From contig CP136064.1 in NCBI GenBank assembly GCA_032622095.1, positions 3,156,280 through 3,220,279 on the forward strand: 64,000 nucleotides of DNA, in the 5' to 3' direction. A program made the translations under genes and the position numbers. The stretch comes from Siphonodentalium dalli (Eukaryota; Mollusca; Scaphopoda; Gadilida; Siphonodentaliidae). Shown here one piece after another: positions 35,799 to 48,744 of the stretch (its first letter is position 1; each line of letters opens with the position of its first letter). The notes below the pieces were generated by a model. That model was not told where the DNA came from, ran no database searches, and worked only from the letters and a program-made list of their open reading frames with translations.

Positions 35799-37119
35799 CT
35801 ATGATGACACAAATGTCAAATCAATATATTCTGTGGGCTCTCGTGATGGTATGTTCTTCACACCAAAGACAATATCAAGCACACAAACCTTTAATAACTT
35901 GAAATTTTAGCTTCCTTATAATTCTACTAGTAGAAGGAAATGATGAGAACACAGGATAACAGAAAATACATCATCGATTCTAAATTATATTGGAGGTAGT
36001 AATGTGTACACGGTATAGAGATTCTTGATCTGAAGTCACAAAGGAATTCACTCCAGGAAGCTGATGTGTATTTATTTATTCAGTGCAACACATATTATGA
36101 AAGTACATGTTATTGAACCATTTGAAAATATACACTGCTTCAATTCTGGAGAATGTAAATCTTGTTCTATTACGTTTGGAAAGTGCCATAAATTACACTT
36201 GAAGGCGCCTGTTCATGTATGACTATCAGACAATGTGTACATATACTTGTACGCCTTTATAAGGGTGCCAGTAGCGCCGACCAGTTATTTTATATCAGTT
36301 ATAAGTTTATTAGATTAATGGTAAATCAAGCGTGTTCGATTCGATCTCTCCTTATCTGTCCCAAAAATTGGTCCTTCGAACCTATGAGATGCAAAATTGA
36401 CATTTAATAAATAATTGAGCTTAAGCGCAATAAGGAATCACTTATTGAGCTTAAGCGCAATAAGAATATTCCTTATTGCGCTTAAGCGCTCTAAGAGCTA
36501 ATTGCGCAATAAGGAATATTACATAAACTCCCTATAATTCAAATGGTGTAGTCCATGGTGCAATGGGTGGAGTTTATTGGTCACATGGTGACTGGCCACA
36601 TGTAGGCCTATTCAGATTCCATAAATAAAAAATCTTAATGGCTGAGAATTGAAATGGATCAAGTAGTCCAGTGCATTTATGGTTTCACCTCAAAATAATT
36701 GCAACACAAAGTTTCTCAGTGGGAATAAGTACTTTAACCCATCACAAATAATATACTAAAAATCAACAAGTATCAAGAAATGCGAAATTGATGAATTTTG
36801 TGTAATAAATTTTTCCAAATTTGGTAAAATACTCATTTTATAGCTTTTTAAGGATGTTTATAAAAAACTTCCTTTCACATGTCCTTCCATTTATATATAC
36901 ATTTTGTAAAGTGCACAACACTGGTTACAGGACAGAAAACCTTTCCTAGATACGTTCAGTATTTTTTGAGTTATGTACCTCCAAAATTTGGAGTTTGTCT
37001 AATTTCGGAGGCTCAATTTCTCAAAATTAGTTAAAACCCATTTTTTATGGTCTTGTATTTAAAAAAATAAAGAAAATGAAGGGATTCCTTGGAACATAGT
37101 AAAGGAATGTAGACTTGTT
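35799..37119. other. No gene seen
   Basis: AT-rich intergenic sequence, apart from the palindrome listed next. Confidence 0.35.
36412..36520. repeat. Palindrome built on GAGCTTAAGCGCAATAAG
   Basis: Two direct copies of GAGCTTAAGCGCAATAAG are followed by the inverted form CTTATTGCGCTTAAGCGC, then AATTGCGCAATAAGGAAT. The DNA can fold into a long hairpin. Confidence 0.85.
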
Positions 37120-38070
37120 TTCAAATTTCGGTCGCCATTTTGGCCGCCATCTTCGATTTGGAAAACAATTTCTTGCATGAGATATAATGTAATTACTTCA
37201 CCTCAGTATTTCCAACTCAATTGTAAGCATGGGTGGAGTTGTCTCGACAATAATGCCCAATGATGTGAATATGAGGGAATTTCGGTGATTATTCAAAATT
37301 TGTCCGCCATTGTGGGCGCCATTTTCGATTTGGGGGACTTTTATTTGGATATGGTACAAGGAAAGTTCTTCGACTAAGTGTTCCCAACTTACAATAGTAA
37401 GCAGGTGTGGAGTTGTCATGACAATAATGCTCACTGATGTTAAAATCAGCGATTTTCGGCGATTGTTTTTAATTTCTGGTGGCCATTTTGGCAGACATCT
37501 TGGATTTGGGTAAATATTCCTCAACTCAGGTATAAGAGGAATCCTAGCTCGAGTATCTCCTGCAAATATATATGCATGGGTGTTGTTATAATAGCAATAA
37601 CATTCATTGATTCGAAACATAACATCGCGTTATTAACGGAGATTAGGCTTTGACCTATGGTACCGGCATTTGGGAAAACGTAATATCGGACAATAATATC
37701 CCGGAATGAATGCATATTATGGTCCCCATGTGTTCGCCAATGACTCCTCTATATGATAAATGTATAACATGACGCAAAAATTCTAACATTTTCCCACAGA
37801 GACAAACGAAAGGTGGTAAAATGTCAGAAAAATAACATATTTTCACATTTCGGCGGCCATCTTGGCCGCCATATTGGATTCTGGTTTCGGATTTTTGGCT
37901 AATTTGTAAGGGTTGTATATTGGCATAACGAATCGAGCGGAAAACAAGACCGCATGTGCTATCATCTTTACTATAATGGCGATCAAAGAGACCTGGTGCA
38001 TTAAAAAAAAATGGCCGCCATGATGGACGCCATCTTGTCTGGAGTCTCTGCGGCCACTTTTGTTCTTGTT
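37120..38070 (+). repeat. Dispersed repeat F, copy 2, with ~180-bp subunits
   Basis: Longer version of the repeat at 7100-7800. Its first part contains about three subunits, each with GCCATTTTCGATTTGG or GGCCGCCATCTTCG and then GTGGAGTTGTC and CAATAATGC. The second part carries CCATCTTGGCCGCCATATTG. The 140-codon minus-strand frame is not conserved in copy 1 and is not considered a gene. Confidence 0.75.
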
Positions 38071-38152
38071 AACAAGTGAAAAAAATTAGAGGAGACCTTA
38101 AGGAAGAAAATTAGTGAAGTGAAGTTAAGTCCTGGGGGGGGGGGGGTGCAGA

Positions 38153-38510
38153 GGTCGACCAATATCTCCTGGACTAACTATTGTGTTGAGTTGGCTCAGA
38201 TCCAGCAAGAAACTCCCAATCTTTGTTTCGAACCGCGTCCAAGAGATACAAACATTATCGCAGGTAGAGAACTGGAAATACTGTCCATCTGAGCACAATC
38301 CGGCCGATCTGCTAACACGCGGCCTCTCAGCAAAACAACTTAAATCGTGAAACATGTGGCTTTGTGGGATGGCTGATGAACAACTTACCAATAGAACCAG
38401 CCATTTCTCTCCTTACCACTGCAGATGAGGCGGATATACCACCCACTAATGAACATTTGAAAAGTGACATTCCGCCAAACATCGAAAATGTAATTGACGT
38501 TTCTGACTAA
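38153..38510 (+). pseudogene. BEL/Pao retrotransposon pol fragment
   Basis: The plus strand reads LTIVLSWLRSSKKLPIFVSN, then RVQEIQ, NWKYCPSEHNPADLLTRG and LSAKQLKS. This is the junction after the RNase H part of BEL/Pao polyproteins, where FVxNRVxEI and NPADxxTRG are standard. A TGA follows LKS; the match resumes in another frame as LPIEPAISLLTTADEAD and ends at a TAA. No long terminal repeat, protease or integrase is seen nearby, so this is an isolated broken piece. It stops about 13 bp before the foldback element, which may have truncated it. Confidence 0.8.
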
Positions 38511-38522
38511 TGTCCAGCAGCA

Positions 38523-40662
38523 TGAATTTCGTTACTTATTCCTTATTCTTTATTCCAAAAAATTGGGAAAATGTGGCAAATGACCATGGCAACGTCTTAA
38601 GTAGGGCGAGACAAAATTTCCTGTGGAAAAAAATTATGGAAAAAAGTTCAAAAATGCCTCGAAAATAGGGAAAGTCTGAAAATGAACGGAAATTGGCCGA
38701 AACAAGTGGTGGGTCATTAATGGCCACCTCGGCCAAAAAATTTTGGGTCGAGTCCGAAAAAGTGGGTCGAATCCCAGTTTTTGTTCTGCTCGGTCGGGAA
38801 AATTTCGGAAAATGTGGCAAACTGTCACATATTAAAAATGGCCACCTGGGCCGAACTTTTTGGGCCGAAAAGTTTTTGGGTCGAGTTCGAAAAAGTGGGT
38901 CAAATATAAATTCCCGCTCTGCTCGGTCGGGAATATTTGGGAAAATGTGGCAAATGAGCAAGGCAGTGCGTCTTAAGTAGGGCAAGACAAAGTTTCCTGT
39001 GAAAAAAATTTCTGGAAAAAAGTTCAAAAATGCCTCGAAAATAGGCAAAGTCCGAAATTGAACAGAAATTGGCCGAAACAAGTTTGGGGTCATAAATGGC
39101 CACCTGGGCCAAAAATTTTGGGCCGAAAAGTTTTTGGGTCGAGTCCGAAAAAGTGGGTCGAATTTCAGTTTTCGCTCTGCTCGGTTGGGTAAATTTCGGA
39201 AAATGTGGCAAACTGTCCCATATTAAAAAATGGCCACCTGGGCCGAACTTTTTGGGCCGAAAATATTTTGGGTCGAATTCGAAAAAGTGGGTCAAATAGA
39301 AATTCCCGCTCTGCTCGGTCAGAAAAATTTGGGAAAATGTGGCAAATGATCATGGCTACGTCTTGAGTAAAGACTCGACTTTAGGCAGCAGGTACTTCTG
39401 AAACACATCAGGAAACTCAACTGGAAAGGCGCCCGCGTATAGGTCTGTCTGTATCTGGATCTGTCTGTATCTATGTCAACTTTGGAGTTAAATACTTCAC
39501 CAGTCCTGTACTTAGCCTTTATGTTCAACTGAGTTGCGAAGCGACATGAACGTGTATACATTGAAACAATCAGATTCATATAGTAGTGCATGCTATAGCC
39601 TTATACAAATAAGGGGGGGGGGTCTATATTTTAATTTTGTGTCCACAAATTCTCCCTTTAACAGTTGAAACCATGGGGTGGGTCCGGTTTTGGTCGAGGA
39701 AAAAAATTGCAATGAAAAAAAAAAATCGATTCTCATCGTTTCTCATAGTTTATCATGGCTGCAGCCTTGATCACCATCTTCAGGGAGCCAGACCTCGGTT
39801 TGTTTCTCAACTTTAGGTGATGATGGCCTCACTGACCTTCATGCTCTTCAGGAGACCGGACTCAACCAGGAAGGCGAGCAGGGGTGTGGGGGCCCAGCCC
39901 TGATCTGCGAAATGCTTTCAGAACCAGGCGGGGATGACCGGAATGGCAGTTAGGGGCGAACTGCCATTCCTGGACCTCGGCGAAACCAGTGCCGATATAT
40001 TGGGGAGGCGGCCGTTGATTGCGACCCGGGTCATGTGGTGACCGTGACTGGGGTGCCCGAATCTGTCAAAATATGGCTTTTTCGGCCCACAATTTTTGGC
40101 CGAGGTGGCCATTAATGACCCACCACTTGTTTCGGCCAATTTCCGTTCATTTTCGGACTTTGCCTATTTTCGAGGCATTTTTTAACCTTTTTTTTTTACA
40201 GCAAATTTTGTCTCGCCCTACTTAAGACGCTGCCATGGTCATTTGCCACATTTCCCCAAATATTCCCGACCGAGCAGAGTGGGAATTTCTATTTGACCCA
40301 CTTTTTCGGACTCGACCCAAAAAGTTCGGCCGAGGTGGCCATTTTTTAATATGTGACAGTTTGCCATATTTTCCGAAATTTTCCCGACCGAGCAGAGCGA
40401 AAACTGGGATTCGACCCACTTTTTCGGACTCGACCTAAAAAAAAATACCGCCCAAATATTTTTGGCCGAGGTGGCCATTAATGACCCACCACTTGTTTCG
40501 GCCAATTTCCGTTCATTTTCGGACTTTGCCTATTTTCGAGGCATTTTGGAACTTTTTTCCACAGGAAATTTTGTCTCGCCCTACTTAAGACGTTGCCATG
40601 GTCATTTGCCACATTTTCCCAAATTTTTTGAATAAGGAATAAGGAATAAGTAACGAAATTCA
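38523..40662. mobile_element. 2.1-kb foldback element with modular arms
   Basis: The left end TGAATTTCGTTACTTATTCC is answered by the complement at the right end. Both arms continue with AATGTGGCAAATGACCATGG, AGTAGGGCGAGACAAA, AAATTGGCCGAAACAAGT and GAGCAGAGC-type phrases. Left-arm modules (GGGTCGAGTCCGAAAAAGTG, GGCCACCTGGGCCGAAC) are repeated two to three times; the right arm has fewer. The middle (about 39360-40080) is unrelated sequence. The 185-, 131- and 95-codon frames are translations of the modules. There is no transposase. The form resembles Foldback/Galileo-type elements; the family is unknown. Confidence 0.8.
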
Positions 40663-40927
40663 CGCTAACAGAAAATGTAATGGAAAGACATGAAGACTCC
40701 TGGGTGATGTGAGTGCCTTCTGATTAATAAAATATTGGTGCCAACAATATGATCGTATTATTTTGAACTATATCCAAATTCACCAACAAGCAATATTGTT
40801 ATTAGAATGAGATACAGCCATCATACCGGTTGGTATTTTTTCATTCTTGCCACATTTGTCATGTTCCAGGGGTCAGCGTGTGCAATAAAGAGAGGATAAA
40901 CAACGAATCCCCGGTTAAATGATAACG

Positions 40928-41013
40928 GAATTTACAAAACGAGTCCAGAAAATTAGATCTGGACGAGCCTTTGTTGAGGTCCAGACCTAATATAGTGGAC
41001 GATTTTGTAAATT
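40928..41013. repeat. Hairpin element K, copy 1
   Basis: GAATTTACAAAACGAGTCCA is answered by TGGACGATTTTGTAAATTC; the inner arms are ATCTGGAC and GTCCAGA. It is related to 50221-50306, which shares the arms and the inner AAATTAGATCTGGAC. Confidence 0.85.
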
Positions 41014-41355
41014 CTGCTATAGTCTATACTCTGAGTTATAGATTATATTTATTACATGATCTAAAGCCTCGACAAAACCTACTTAAATCAACAAATGGGA
41101 CACTAAACTAACATCGGCTTCTATAAGACATGCGATGAATTTTCATGTAACTGTGCGTTGTTTGCGCGTGTAAAGAAATAGTCCCAGATAAATAAAGACA
41201 CTTTGATGTATTTAATGGTGTATATAATGACATAACTTTTCAAACTCTTCATGATTATAGCTGGTTGGAAAAAATATTGGAAGGCATAATATACGTTTAA
41301 ATAAAGAGTGTAAATATACGACAGACCGGAAGTCACCTGGCACTATTTCCTGTTA
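41014..41355. other. No gene seen
   Basis: AT-rich; a 71-codon minus-strand frame is unremarkable. Confidence 0.35.
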
Positions 41356-41359
41356 TTAA

Positions 41360-41829
41360 AGGTACTCAATCCGATCAGAGGGTCCTATATTACGATTTCT
41401 TTGGCTTTGGGGGTTAAAAATAATTGATTCGAGTCGAGGAACCTACCAATCAACGCTCAGGGTGATCAGATATCGATATTTGAAGTTTCGTTAGTTCTAT
41501 TCTTTCTGTCCCAGAACACAGTCAAAATTGCGTTATTATTACCACTTGATTTTAGAGTTATCAATCCTTGTCTGTTTCAATAGTGTTTTGGTGTACACAT
41601 CTCGAGCAGATTACGAAGTTAAGGGCAATTATTAGTACTCATCTCGAGAAAATAACAAATTAAAAAAATCAATATCTAATAACTCTGAGCTTTGTTTGAT
41701 GGGTTCCTCGGCTCGAATCAAATATGTTTTACCCCCAAAACCAAAGAAATAGTAATATAGGACCCTCTGATCGGATTGTTGTTGTTGGAATATGTAGAGA
41801 TGGGGACCCTCTGATCGGATTGAGTACCT
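41360..41829. mobile_element. TTAA-flanked MITE, copy A (Kolobok- or piggyBac-like)
   Basis: 470 bp with inverted ends AGGTACTCAATCCGATCAGA, flanked on both sides by TTAA (41356-41359, 41830-41833). Inner arms pair too (GATTCGAGTCGAGGAACC with GGTTCCTCGGCTCGAATC). The last part holds a direct repeat of ACCCTCTGATCGGATTG. TTAA duplication with ends starting with two purines suits Kolobok; piggyBac also uses TTAA. Non-coding. Confidence 0.8.
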
Positions 41830-41869
41830 TTAAATGAACGTTTAATATCACAATTTATCACATAATTAA

Positions 41870-42236
41870 AGGTACTCAATCCGATAAAACTCCTCTCAAT
41901 TACTATTTCAATGGCGTCGGGGGTCAAAAATATTTGATTCGAGTCGAGGAAGCCACCCATCAAAGCTCAGATTTATTAGATATCGATTTTAGAAATGTAT
42001 TATTTTTCATTATCGGGAATATTTTCTGTCCCAGAAGTTTACCGAAAAAGCCGACCGACATACTCTCGATACTAAATTCCATTGAACACATTTTGGGCAA
42101 TTATATACGATAGTTCACAGTCGTTAGCATTATTTTTGGATAATTAATCGATTCTGATAACTAAAGTGACCTTTGATAAAATTTTGTTGTTGTTGGAATC
42201 TGTTGAGATTGGAACCTCTGATCGGATTGAGTACCT
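41870..42236. mobile_element. TTAA-flanked MITE, copy B
   Basis: 367 bp, same ends and orientation as copy A, only 36 bp beyond its right TTAA; its own flanks are TTAA at 41866-41869 and 42237-42240. It keeps TTGATTCGAGTCGAGGAA near 41936 and CCTCTGATCGGATTGAGTAC at the right end, but the centre differs, so it is a separately diverged copy rather than a recent duplicate. Confidence 0.8.
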
Positions 42237-42240
42237 TTAA

Positions 42241-44198
42241 CACACAAAACCAGGTACATAATTATTGGTAAGACACACGTCTAATATTAGCACGTGCGAT
42301 AACGTCACGCCATTATTTAAATGACGTGCGATTGCTGAAGTTTATGATAGCTGTCTTCGATGAATACTTCGCGTTGCTTCGCGTTTATTTGATCTTGTGA
42401 TAACAGGTATCTCAAACTCGTTCTATTTTATACGTAATGTATCAACCTCGTTCACTAAATTCTAATTGAGCCTCTGTAAACCTCGGCTCAAATCGAATTT
42501 AGTTAACTCGGTTGATAGATTCCGTATACAATATAAACATCGGTGCTATGGTCCCAAGTTTATGAAACTCCTGCGATCCCATAAGAAAAACACTGCAACA
42601 CATGAGGTGTTTCACTGTTCGTGCAGAAAATTGTGCTGTCTTTGCGCATTTGCACTCCTATGGTAAACTGACGACAGGAACACACACAATCAGTTGTTGA
42701 GTATACATTTTATACCAACGTTTCATATTGATATAGTGGCACATGTTATGCGTCCATATGCTTGCGATATATACACTATGGCGAGAGTCTGCTAATTTGG
42801 TCATTTCTTTTCATAACAATGTGTTTCAGAATCGTGATGTTTCAATATTTTGGGAGGTGTGTCCATACGGTTGTGACGTTGATGAACACGTCCTGGCATA
42901 TGGACTGAAAGATCCTTTATTGGTGCAGTAGTGCAGTGGAAACTGATTGACGTATTAACTCAGTATAACCAAAATAAAACTACAGCCTTAGCATCGTGGT
43001 ATACCAGTAATTTGTTGCAGTGTTCTCTGCTCTACTTGGTATGATTGTGATTTGATATTCATGGTTTGTGGTGTTAGTAATATTTAAACAGGTAACTACA
43101 AGCAATTGCATTAAAATCCGGAAAAAATTCAGTTTCTAACTAGCAATTTCACGATTCCATTGCACATGTAGGAACACACACATTGCAAAGATGTTAAGAT
43201 GTGGCGTGGACTTCCGGAATATTTATGAAATTCATGCGATCGTGGAAGTGTATTTGACAAGTCAAGCTATCATAACGCCATTGTCAAATAAACTGACGAC
43301 ATGAGCACACACATGCGGTTTTGTATAACATATTTCATACCAAGCCATTGATATGGTGGCAAGTGCTTTCATATGCTTGCGACACACAATATGGAAATAG
43401 TCTGTCCACCCATTAGTGGTAGGAAGTTCAATGGTAGCTATTACTTAATTTCACAATGCGTTCCATAGAAGGAACGCCCATATGGTTGCGACATGGATCA
43501 ACTCGTCCTAGAACATAGACTGAAAGTCCTTTATAGATGTACCAGCGTAGTGTGAAAATGGGTGATATGAGAGCGCATTAAAATATATAATACGGCCTTG
43601 GAATTGTGACATAACCAGTAATTGTGTAGTGTTCTCACCGCTACCTACTATTAGAGTTTTGATGCTGATGGTGCTTGGTGTCTATTAAATTTAACAATTT
43701 CATGACTTGAGTTTCCGGAAATATGACGAAAACCCTGTTCCAACGCATTCTCTTACATATACGAGGCTTCCAATATAAGAGAAGGCACTTGAACATGGTG
43801 CAGCTCCCAGCATTAAAAGGTTAAACAAATAGTGCAGAATAAATACAAACAGTCACTAAAATGCTTAAACTTTCCAGGCTGTGTGATTAAATCTATGAGT
43901 TTAAATCGTTATATATATTTGTCACTTTTATTGAAGAAATTGTGTTAAGCAACATCCATAATGCAGGGATATAGAGACACTTGTGGGGAAGGGTCAGTAA
44001 GAATATGCCGTTCCAGCGTGTGATTAACAGCCCCACATATGTGTGTTAGTGGCCCCTGGTATAGAACATACTTAATTGTATACGTCGCGTAAAGATAACA
44101 ATTTGTATTTGACTTATCGTGCGATCAATACGCCATTGCACTCGTCCGATATACGGCAACAGTAACTCGCGCATGCGATATTGTGTGTATATATATAT
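42241..44198. repeat. Old direct repeat G, two units; no gene
   Basis: Two diverged units share AAACTGACGACA, ATTGATATRGTGGCA, CATATGCTTGCGA and AGAGTCTG-type phrases (about 42660-42950 and 43280-43550). A third unit, after two inserted elements, begins near 46022. Frames of 62-66 codons in unit 1 are not conserved in unit 2. Confidence 0.6.
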
Positions 44199-44890
44199 AC
44201 TAGCAGGTGGACCCGACTTCGTCCGGGCTGTTTCCCCTCTACTTTTCGGCAAATTGCGCGATTTGACCTTGAATTGTCCATTTTGAAGGTCAAGGTGAGG
44301 TGGGGTCACGATTTGATCCGTCAAAAACACTGCCCGGACAAAAGTACCCGACAAAAGTGCCCGTCGAAATCCATCCGGTTTTACCCGATTTGACCTCGAA
44401 TTGATAATTTTGAAGGTCAAGGTCAGGTCAGGGTCACGACTCGACCCGTCCAAAACACAGTGGACAAAAGTAATCCTACGTATCAAATTTCGTCTAAATC
44501 CCATCAAAATTCGCGATTTGACACTTTAAGTGACCCGATTTCAAGATCAAGGTCACGTCGCACGGGCAATCGAATAGGCCTACGACACTCCCCATACAAA
44601 AGTATCACCAGACACTAATTTTCATCGATATCCCGTGATACTCGGGCGTTCGACCTTGAAATGATCCGATTTCAAGATCAAGGTCACGTCTCACGGGCAA
44701 ATTAACAGGCCCATGCCACTCCACGGCCGAAAGTACCCCCACATACCAAGTTTTATCGAAATCGGCTCGGCCGTTTTCGAGTCCATCGCAAACACACAGA
44801 CAGACAGACCACACACTCACACACACACACACACGCACCCCCCTCACACACACACACACACACATACAGATTTCCCAAAATATATAATAG
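44199..44890 (+). mobile_element. ACTAGCAGG-class element 1
   Basis: Starts ACTAGCAGGTGGACCCGACT with a small hairpin (GACCCGACTTCGTCCGGGC), then three or four diverged units with GACCTTGAA, AAGGTCAAGG and AAAGTACCC, then TTTTATCGAAATCGGCTCGG and CCGTTTTCGAGTCCATCGC, then CAGA/CACA microsatellites and an AT-rich end. The layout matches element E and the next element. The 153- and 86-codon minus frames are incidental. Confidence 0.65.
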
Positions 44891-46018
44891 ACTAGCAGGT
44901 TAGCCCGCCACTGGCGGCATTCGTCCCATGGCTTTGTTTCAGAAACATGACTTTTTTTAATATGAATTTAATGTTTTTTAAATTTAATATATTTTGTTTC
45001 TGAATTGTTTTTTTATTGTTAATTTTTTTAATTTTAAATTGTTTTAATTAAATTGTAAATTGTTTTAATTAATTTTTTTGTTTCTGGCGGAAAAATTTAC
45101 CGGTAGAAATCCCCCCTTCCTAGGAACGACAGACAACGCATTCTTTGTTTCGTGAAATCTCTCTACGATAACATTGCATTGAATTTAAAACAAACGCTTC
45201 CCGTCGGGAAATCTGTCTGCATAATATTTTGAGTCTGCCGTACCCGTCGTAATGTCGTGAAATCTCTCTGCATAATAGATAACATTGCATTGAATCTGTT
45301 GTTGGCATTCAGGGCTTCGGGTCGTTGTTGTTGGCATCACGGCTCCCCGAAAACTCTCACATTGCCGAAAACGTGTATTTAGTAATATCGTTGTTGTTGA
45401 TATTTACGGCTTGGGGGCTATTTTCTTATTTAGCAAGTTTGAGCTCAATCGGTTCGAGTCTATCAAGGACACACTCATATATATGACACTTCCCGTGGGT
45501 AGCAAGTTTGAGCTCAATCGGCATTCCCTGGAATTTCCCGTAGATTGGCAGATTCCAGTAGCGTTATAACGGTATATCTGGGGAGAAATCTGATGCTATA
45601 TTCGTGATTATCTGGGATGATTTCGGTATATAAGTATATACTGTAAAAACAAAGCGCGCCATCCGTGCTCGCAGGGTTGGTCAGAAACAAATGTTTTTTA
45701 AATTTAATGTATGTTCCGTATATCTCTCTGCAGATGCAAATAACGTTGAATGGCAAACAGACGCTCTTTATAGAGATGCGTCAAAAACAAACGCTCATCA
45801 AATAATCACTTGATTAACCCACGCCGTGCCTTTGCGGTGATTTGAGATTGGGGAACGGGTGCTCTGAGCTTCACTAAACCGCGACCACGGTCGTGTCGGT
45901 GGGATTTGACACTTACATAGGAAGTTTGAGCTCAATCTGTACACGCGTTTTGGATTCTATGAAGTACACACACACACACACACACATATATACGAAGTCT
46001 CAAAATATATAGTATAGA
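44891..46018 (+). mobile_element. ACTAGCAGG-class element 2, head-to-tail with element 1
   Basis: Begins ACTAGCAGGTTAGCCCGCCA directly after element 1 ends in AAAATATATAATAG, and itself ends AAAATATATAGTATAG after a CA microsatellite. The start again forms a hairpin (GCCCGCCACTGGCGGC) with different stem bases. The phrase AAGTTTGAGCTCAATC occurs three times (45438, 45500, 45921). No protein-coding frame. Confidence 0.65.
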
Positions 46019-48744
46019 TTCCGTACCAAGCGTGCGATATTGATGTTGTGTCAAGTGCGTCCATATGCGTGCGACATACAGTATATGCAATAGTTTGACA
46101 ATCCGTTAGTGATATACTATGTCCAATAATGGCTCATTCTGTTAATGTCACTATGTTCAATCGTGGTTAGTTCTTAATGTCACCCATGTGTTCTTTAGTT
46201 GTGATATGGAACGAGCAACCCTATGCTTGCGACATGACTGTGACAGGCCTTGTTCCTTCAGATTGTGAACTGTGTTATACTATATGACGTCACCATGTGC
46301 TAAAACAATACCCTCCAACTTATGCAAATGAGCATTTCCATCTCAGATTTGATAAAGACGTTGGATATATTCGGACTACACGACAGCTGTGTAGCAACAT
46401 ATACCATGAGCTATTCAGCACACTCACAAACACTCCACATGTATAGTGCCGAATTTCAACACACAACTTGGAGCATAGTGTAATGTAATTTTAGTATATC
46501 TCCACGCTGTCAGGCAGACCAGATCATCGGTGTTACCAGTAAACACATCGAGTAGATACCATGTTGTGAAAATGTAAACAGTGTCGCACAAAAGAACACT
46601 TGTTCGAAAGTTCTATTTGAGCACAGGAAGAAATGTCATTAGTTCCCTTTATCTTTGTCACAGCAATTTCGTCGACTAAGTTCGATACCGGTATAATTCA
46701 AAAGAGGTAATTATTATAAATGTATTTTGGATTGCAAACTGCCAGATTTAATCTACGTGGACTTTATTACGTTTACGTATGGTCATATTACGCTTCCTAC
46801 CATCACAAACTACTGGTTTACAAATATATTAGGTTATATTTAACCAATGAAATGCAAACGGTCTGTTGAAATTAAAGTCACAATAGGTGACAGTGATGAG
46901 GCTGAACGGCACATATTTTTCACCACAGTCAGGGGATAGGGGTGCTGCAAAAAAAAAAATCCATTTATAGGGCCGGGGTGGGTGGGTGGTTCCAGAGGAA
47001 GAAAAAATCGTGCTTGTAAATTATTTCCAAAATGGGTTGTTTTTTCAAACAATTTAAAAGTACCGACCATGTAATGTTGTTTGTAATCATGTTGGTACCA
47101 TGCTTGTTTATATAGGGCTATATAGCAGATAGTTACTCTTAGCCTCATATTTTAGCAACATTCTTGATTTCACAGGATCCCGGACCACTTCACAGTGGAC
47201 CACCGTGATAGCGTTCAGGAAACTTAATATCAATGGAAGAAATATAAATTTAGTAACAAAATTAATATATTACCCAGTTGTGTTACTTGAATAAAACTAA
47301 TAAAACAAAAAAACTGTATCACAAATTGGATACTACATGGTAATACTCAATAATGAATAGATATCATTAACCTGATTGTTGCATAACATGAAATTGAAAA
47401 GGGTATCTCATAAATTTCTAATGTCTGAAATACTGTCTTGTTCTGGCATGTAATCAAATTCATTCCTTTTGGTTATTTCTCATCTTGAATGATTGCAAGT
47501 AATGTAAATTTGCAACAATTATCCAAATAAAACTGAATTGGTCATGATGAATGATCGGTATATACTGTTTACTGCTCAGACAATAGTGACGCTATTCTCA
47601 TTGAATTTCCGAACTTCATCTTGGAGCTTTACTGCTCAACAAGACTAAACTAAAATACTAATTGTATACTATTATCAGTTTCAAATAGATGAACAGAAAT
47701 AAAGTGATGCATTCAGATGCATTAAGAAATGACATTAAATTCTTCATTCTGGTCTATCACCATACCAAACCACATCAAAATTTGACAACCGACACTTAAC
47801 TTATATTGTAAAAAACACAGCTATAGAAGAACGACTAAACCAAACTCTCAAATATGGATGCGATAAATACACACACAGAAGCAACATGCGATATCAAGAG
47901 TTTAAAATCGATGGCTACCCTTAGAAAATATTATTGACTTGCTGACATCCCACAACAAAACCCAATTCATACATGTATATACCCCGGTTAACATAATTAT
48001 ATACATAGAGCCCTGAACCCGAGCTATCTCTCAAATTTACATGAATCATTTCCTAACTTGATCATCAAAAAGGCGGCAAGAAGTTATCTGCGCCCATCTT
48101 TACTCTTTATATAACTGTATGATTGCGTGACACTCTTCATTAAACGCACAAACGTTGTGTCGCCCAATAGCCAACTGAAAAACAAACTATCTATTGCTTT
48201 ACAAAAACGACACCAAAAACAAGTATATGATTCAAGCATGATTATATTAAAGTCGCCAGTGAGAAAGTAGCGCAAGTGAAATTCACTTGGGAGCGTGCAA
48301 AAGTGAGTGCAAGAATATAATATGTATCAATGTATCGTTAATGTAATGCTTGTGCTAAACGTATATATGTCTGCTAACTGGTTTGCCTTTATATGTTAAT
48401 GCATCGTCTATGTAAAATTGTTATGAATGAATACATTTGTATTTTCTACATTTCCATGATTTGGAAGTAAACGTATATTTTCTTTGTTTTTATATATTTA
48501 TCGAAGTATCAACATTTATTTTTTCATTGACTGAACTCAGCTATATATCAAGAAATAGCATGTCCAACCAAAAGCCATAAATATTCTCCGAATTGCCCTG
48601 ATCGCCGGCGAACTTGTTCCTCGATATTTATCCTCATCGAGGTGTGGAATGTTATACAAATTGAATTTTGTAACGAAAATTAACATAATATTAGTGAAAA
48701 AAAAGCTCGCACATCCTTCCCAAAAAACATGTCACGTTCTCAAG
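46019..48744. other. No gene; third unit of repeat G at the start
   Basis: The first ~300 bp repeat the G unit (GCGATATTGATGTTGTGTCA, GCGTCCATATGCGTGCGAC). The rest is AT-rich. Near 46965, GGGCCGGGGTGGGTGGGTGG recalls the hAT-type MITE interior (GCCGGGGTGGGTGGGTGG at 17939) and may be a fragment. A 102-codon minus frame there is not supported. Confidence 0.4.

Noticed and set aside
37198-37620. 140-codon minus-strand frame in repeat F
   Set aside because: Not conserved in the other copy of the repeat and made of degenerate subunits.
38536-39295. 185- and 131-codon minus-strand frames (FRPISVQFRT and similar)
   Set aside because: They are translations of the foldback arm modules, with partial copies in the other arm; no domain.
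44046-44507. 153-codon minus-strand frame
   Set aside because: It runs across the boundary of an ACTAGCAGG-class element into unrelated DNA, so it cannot be an old gene.
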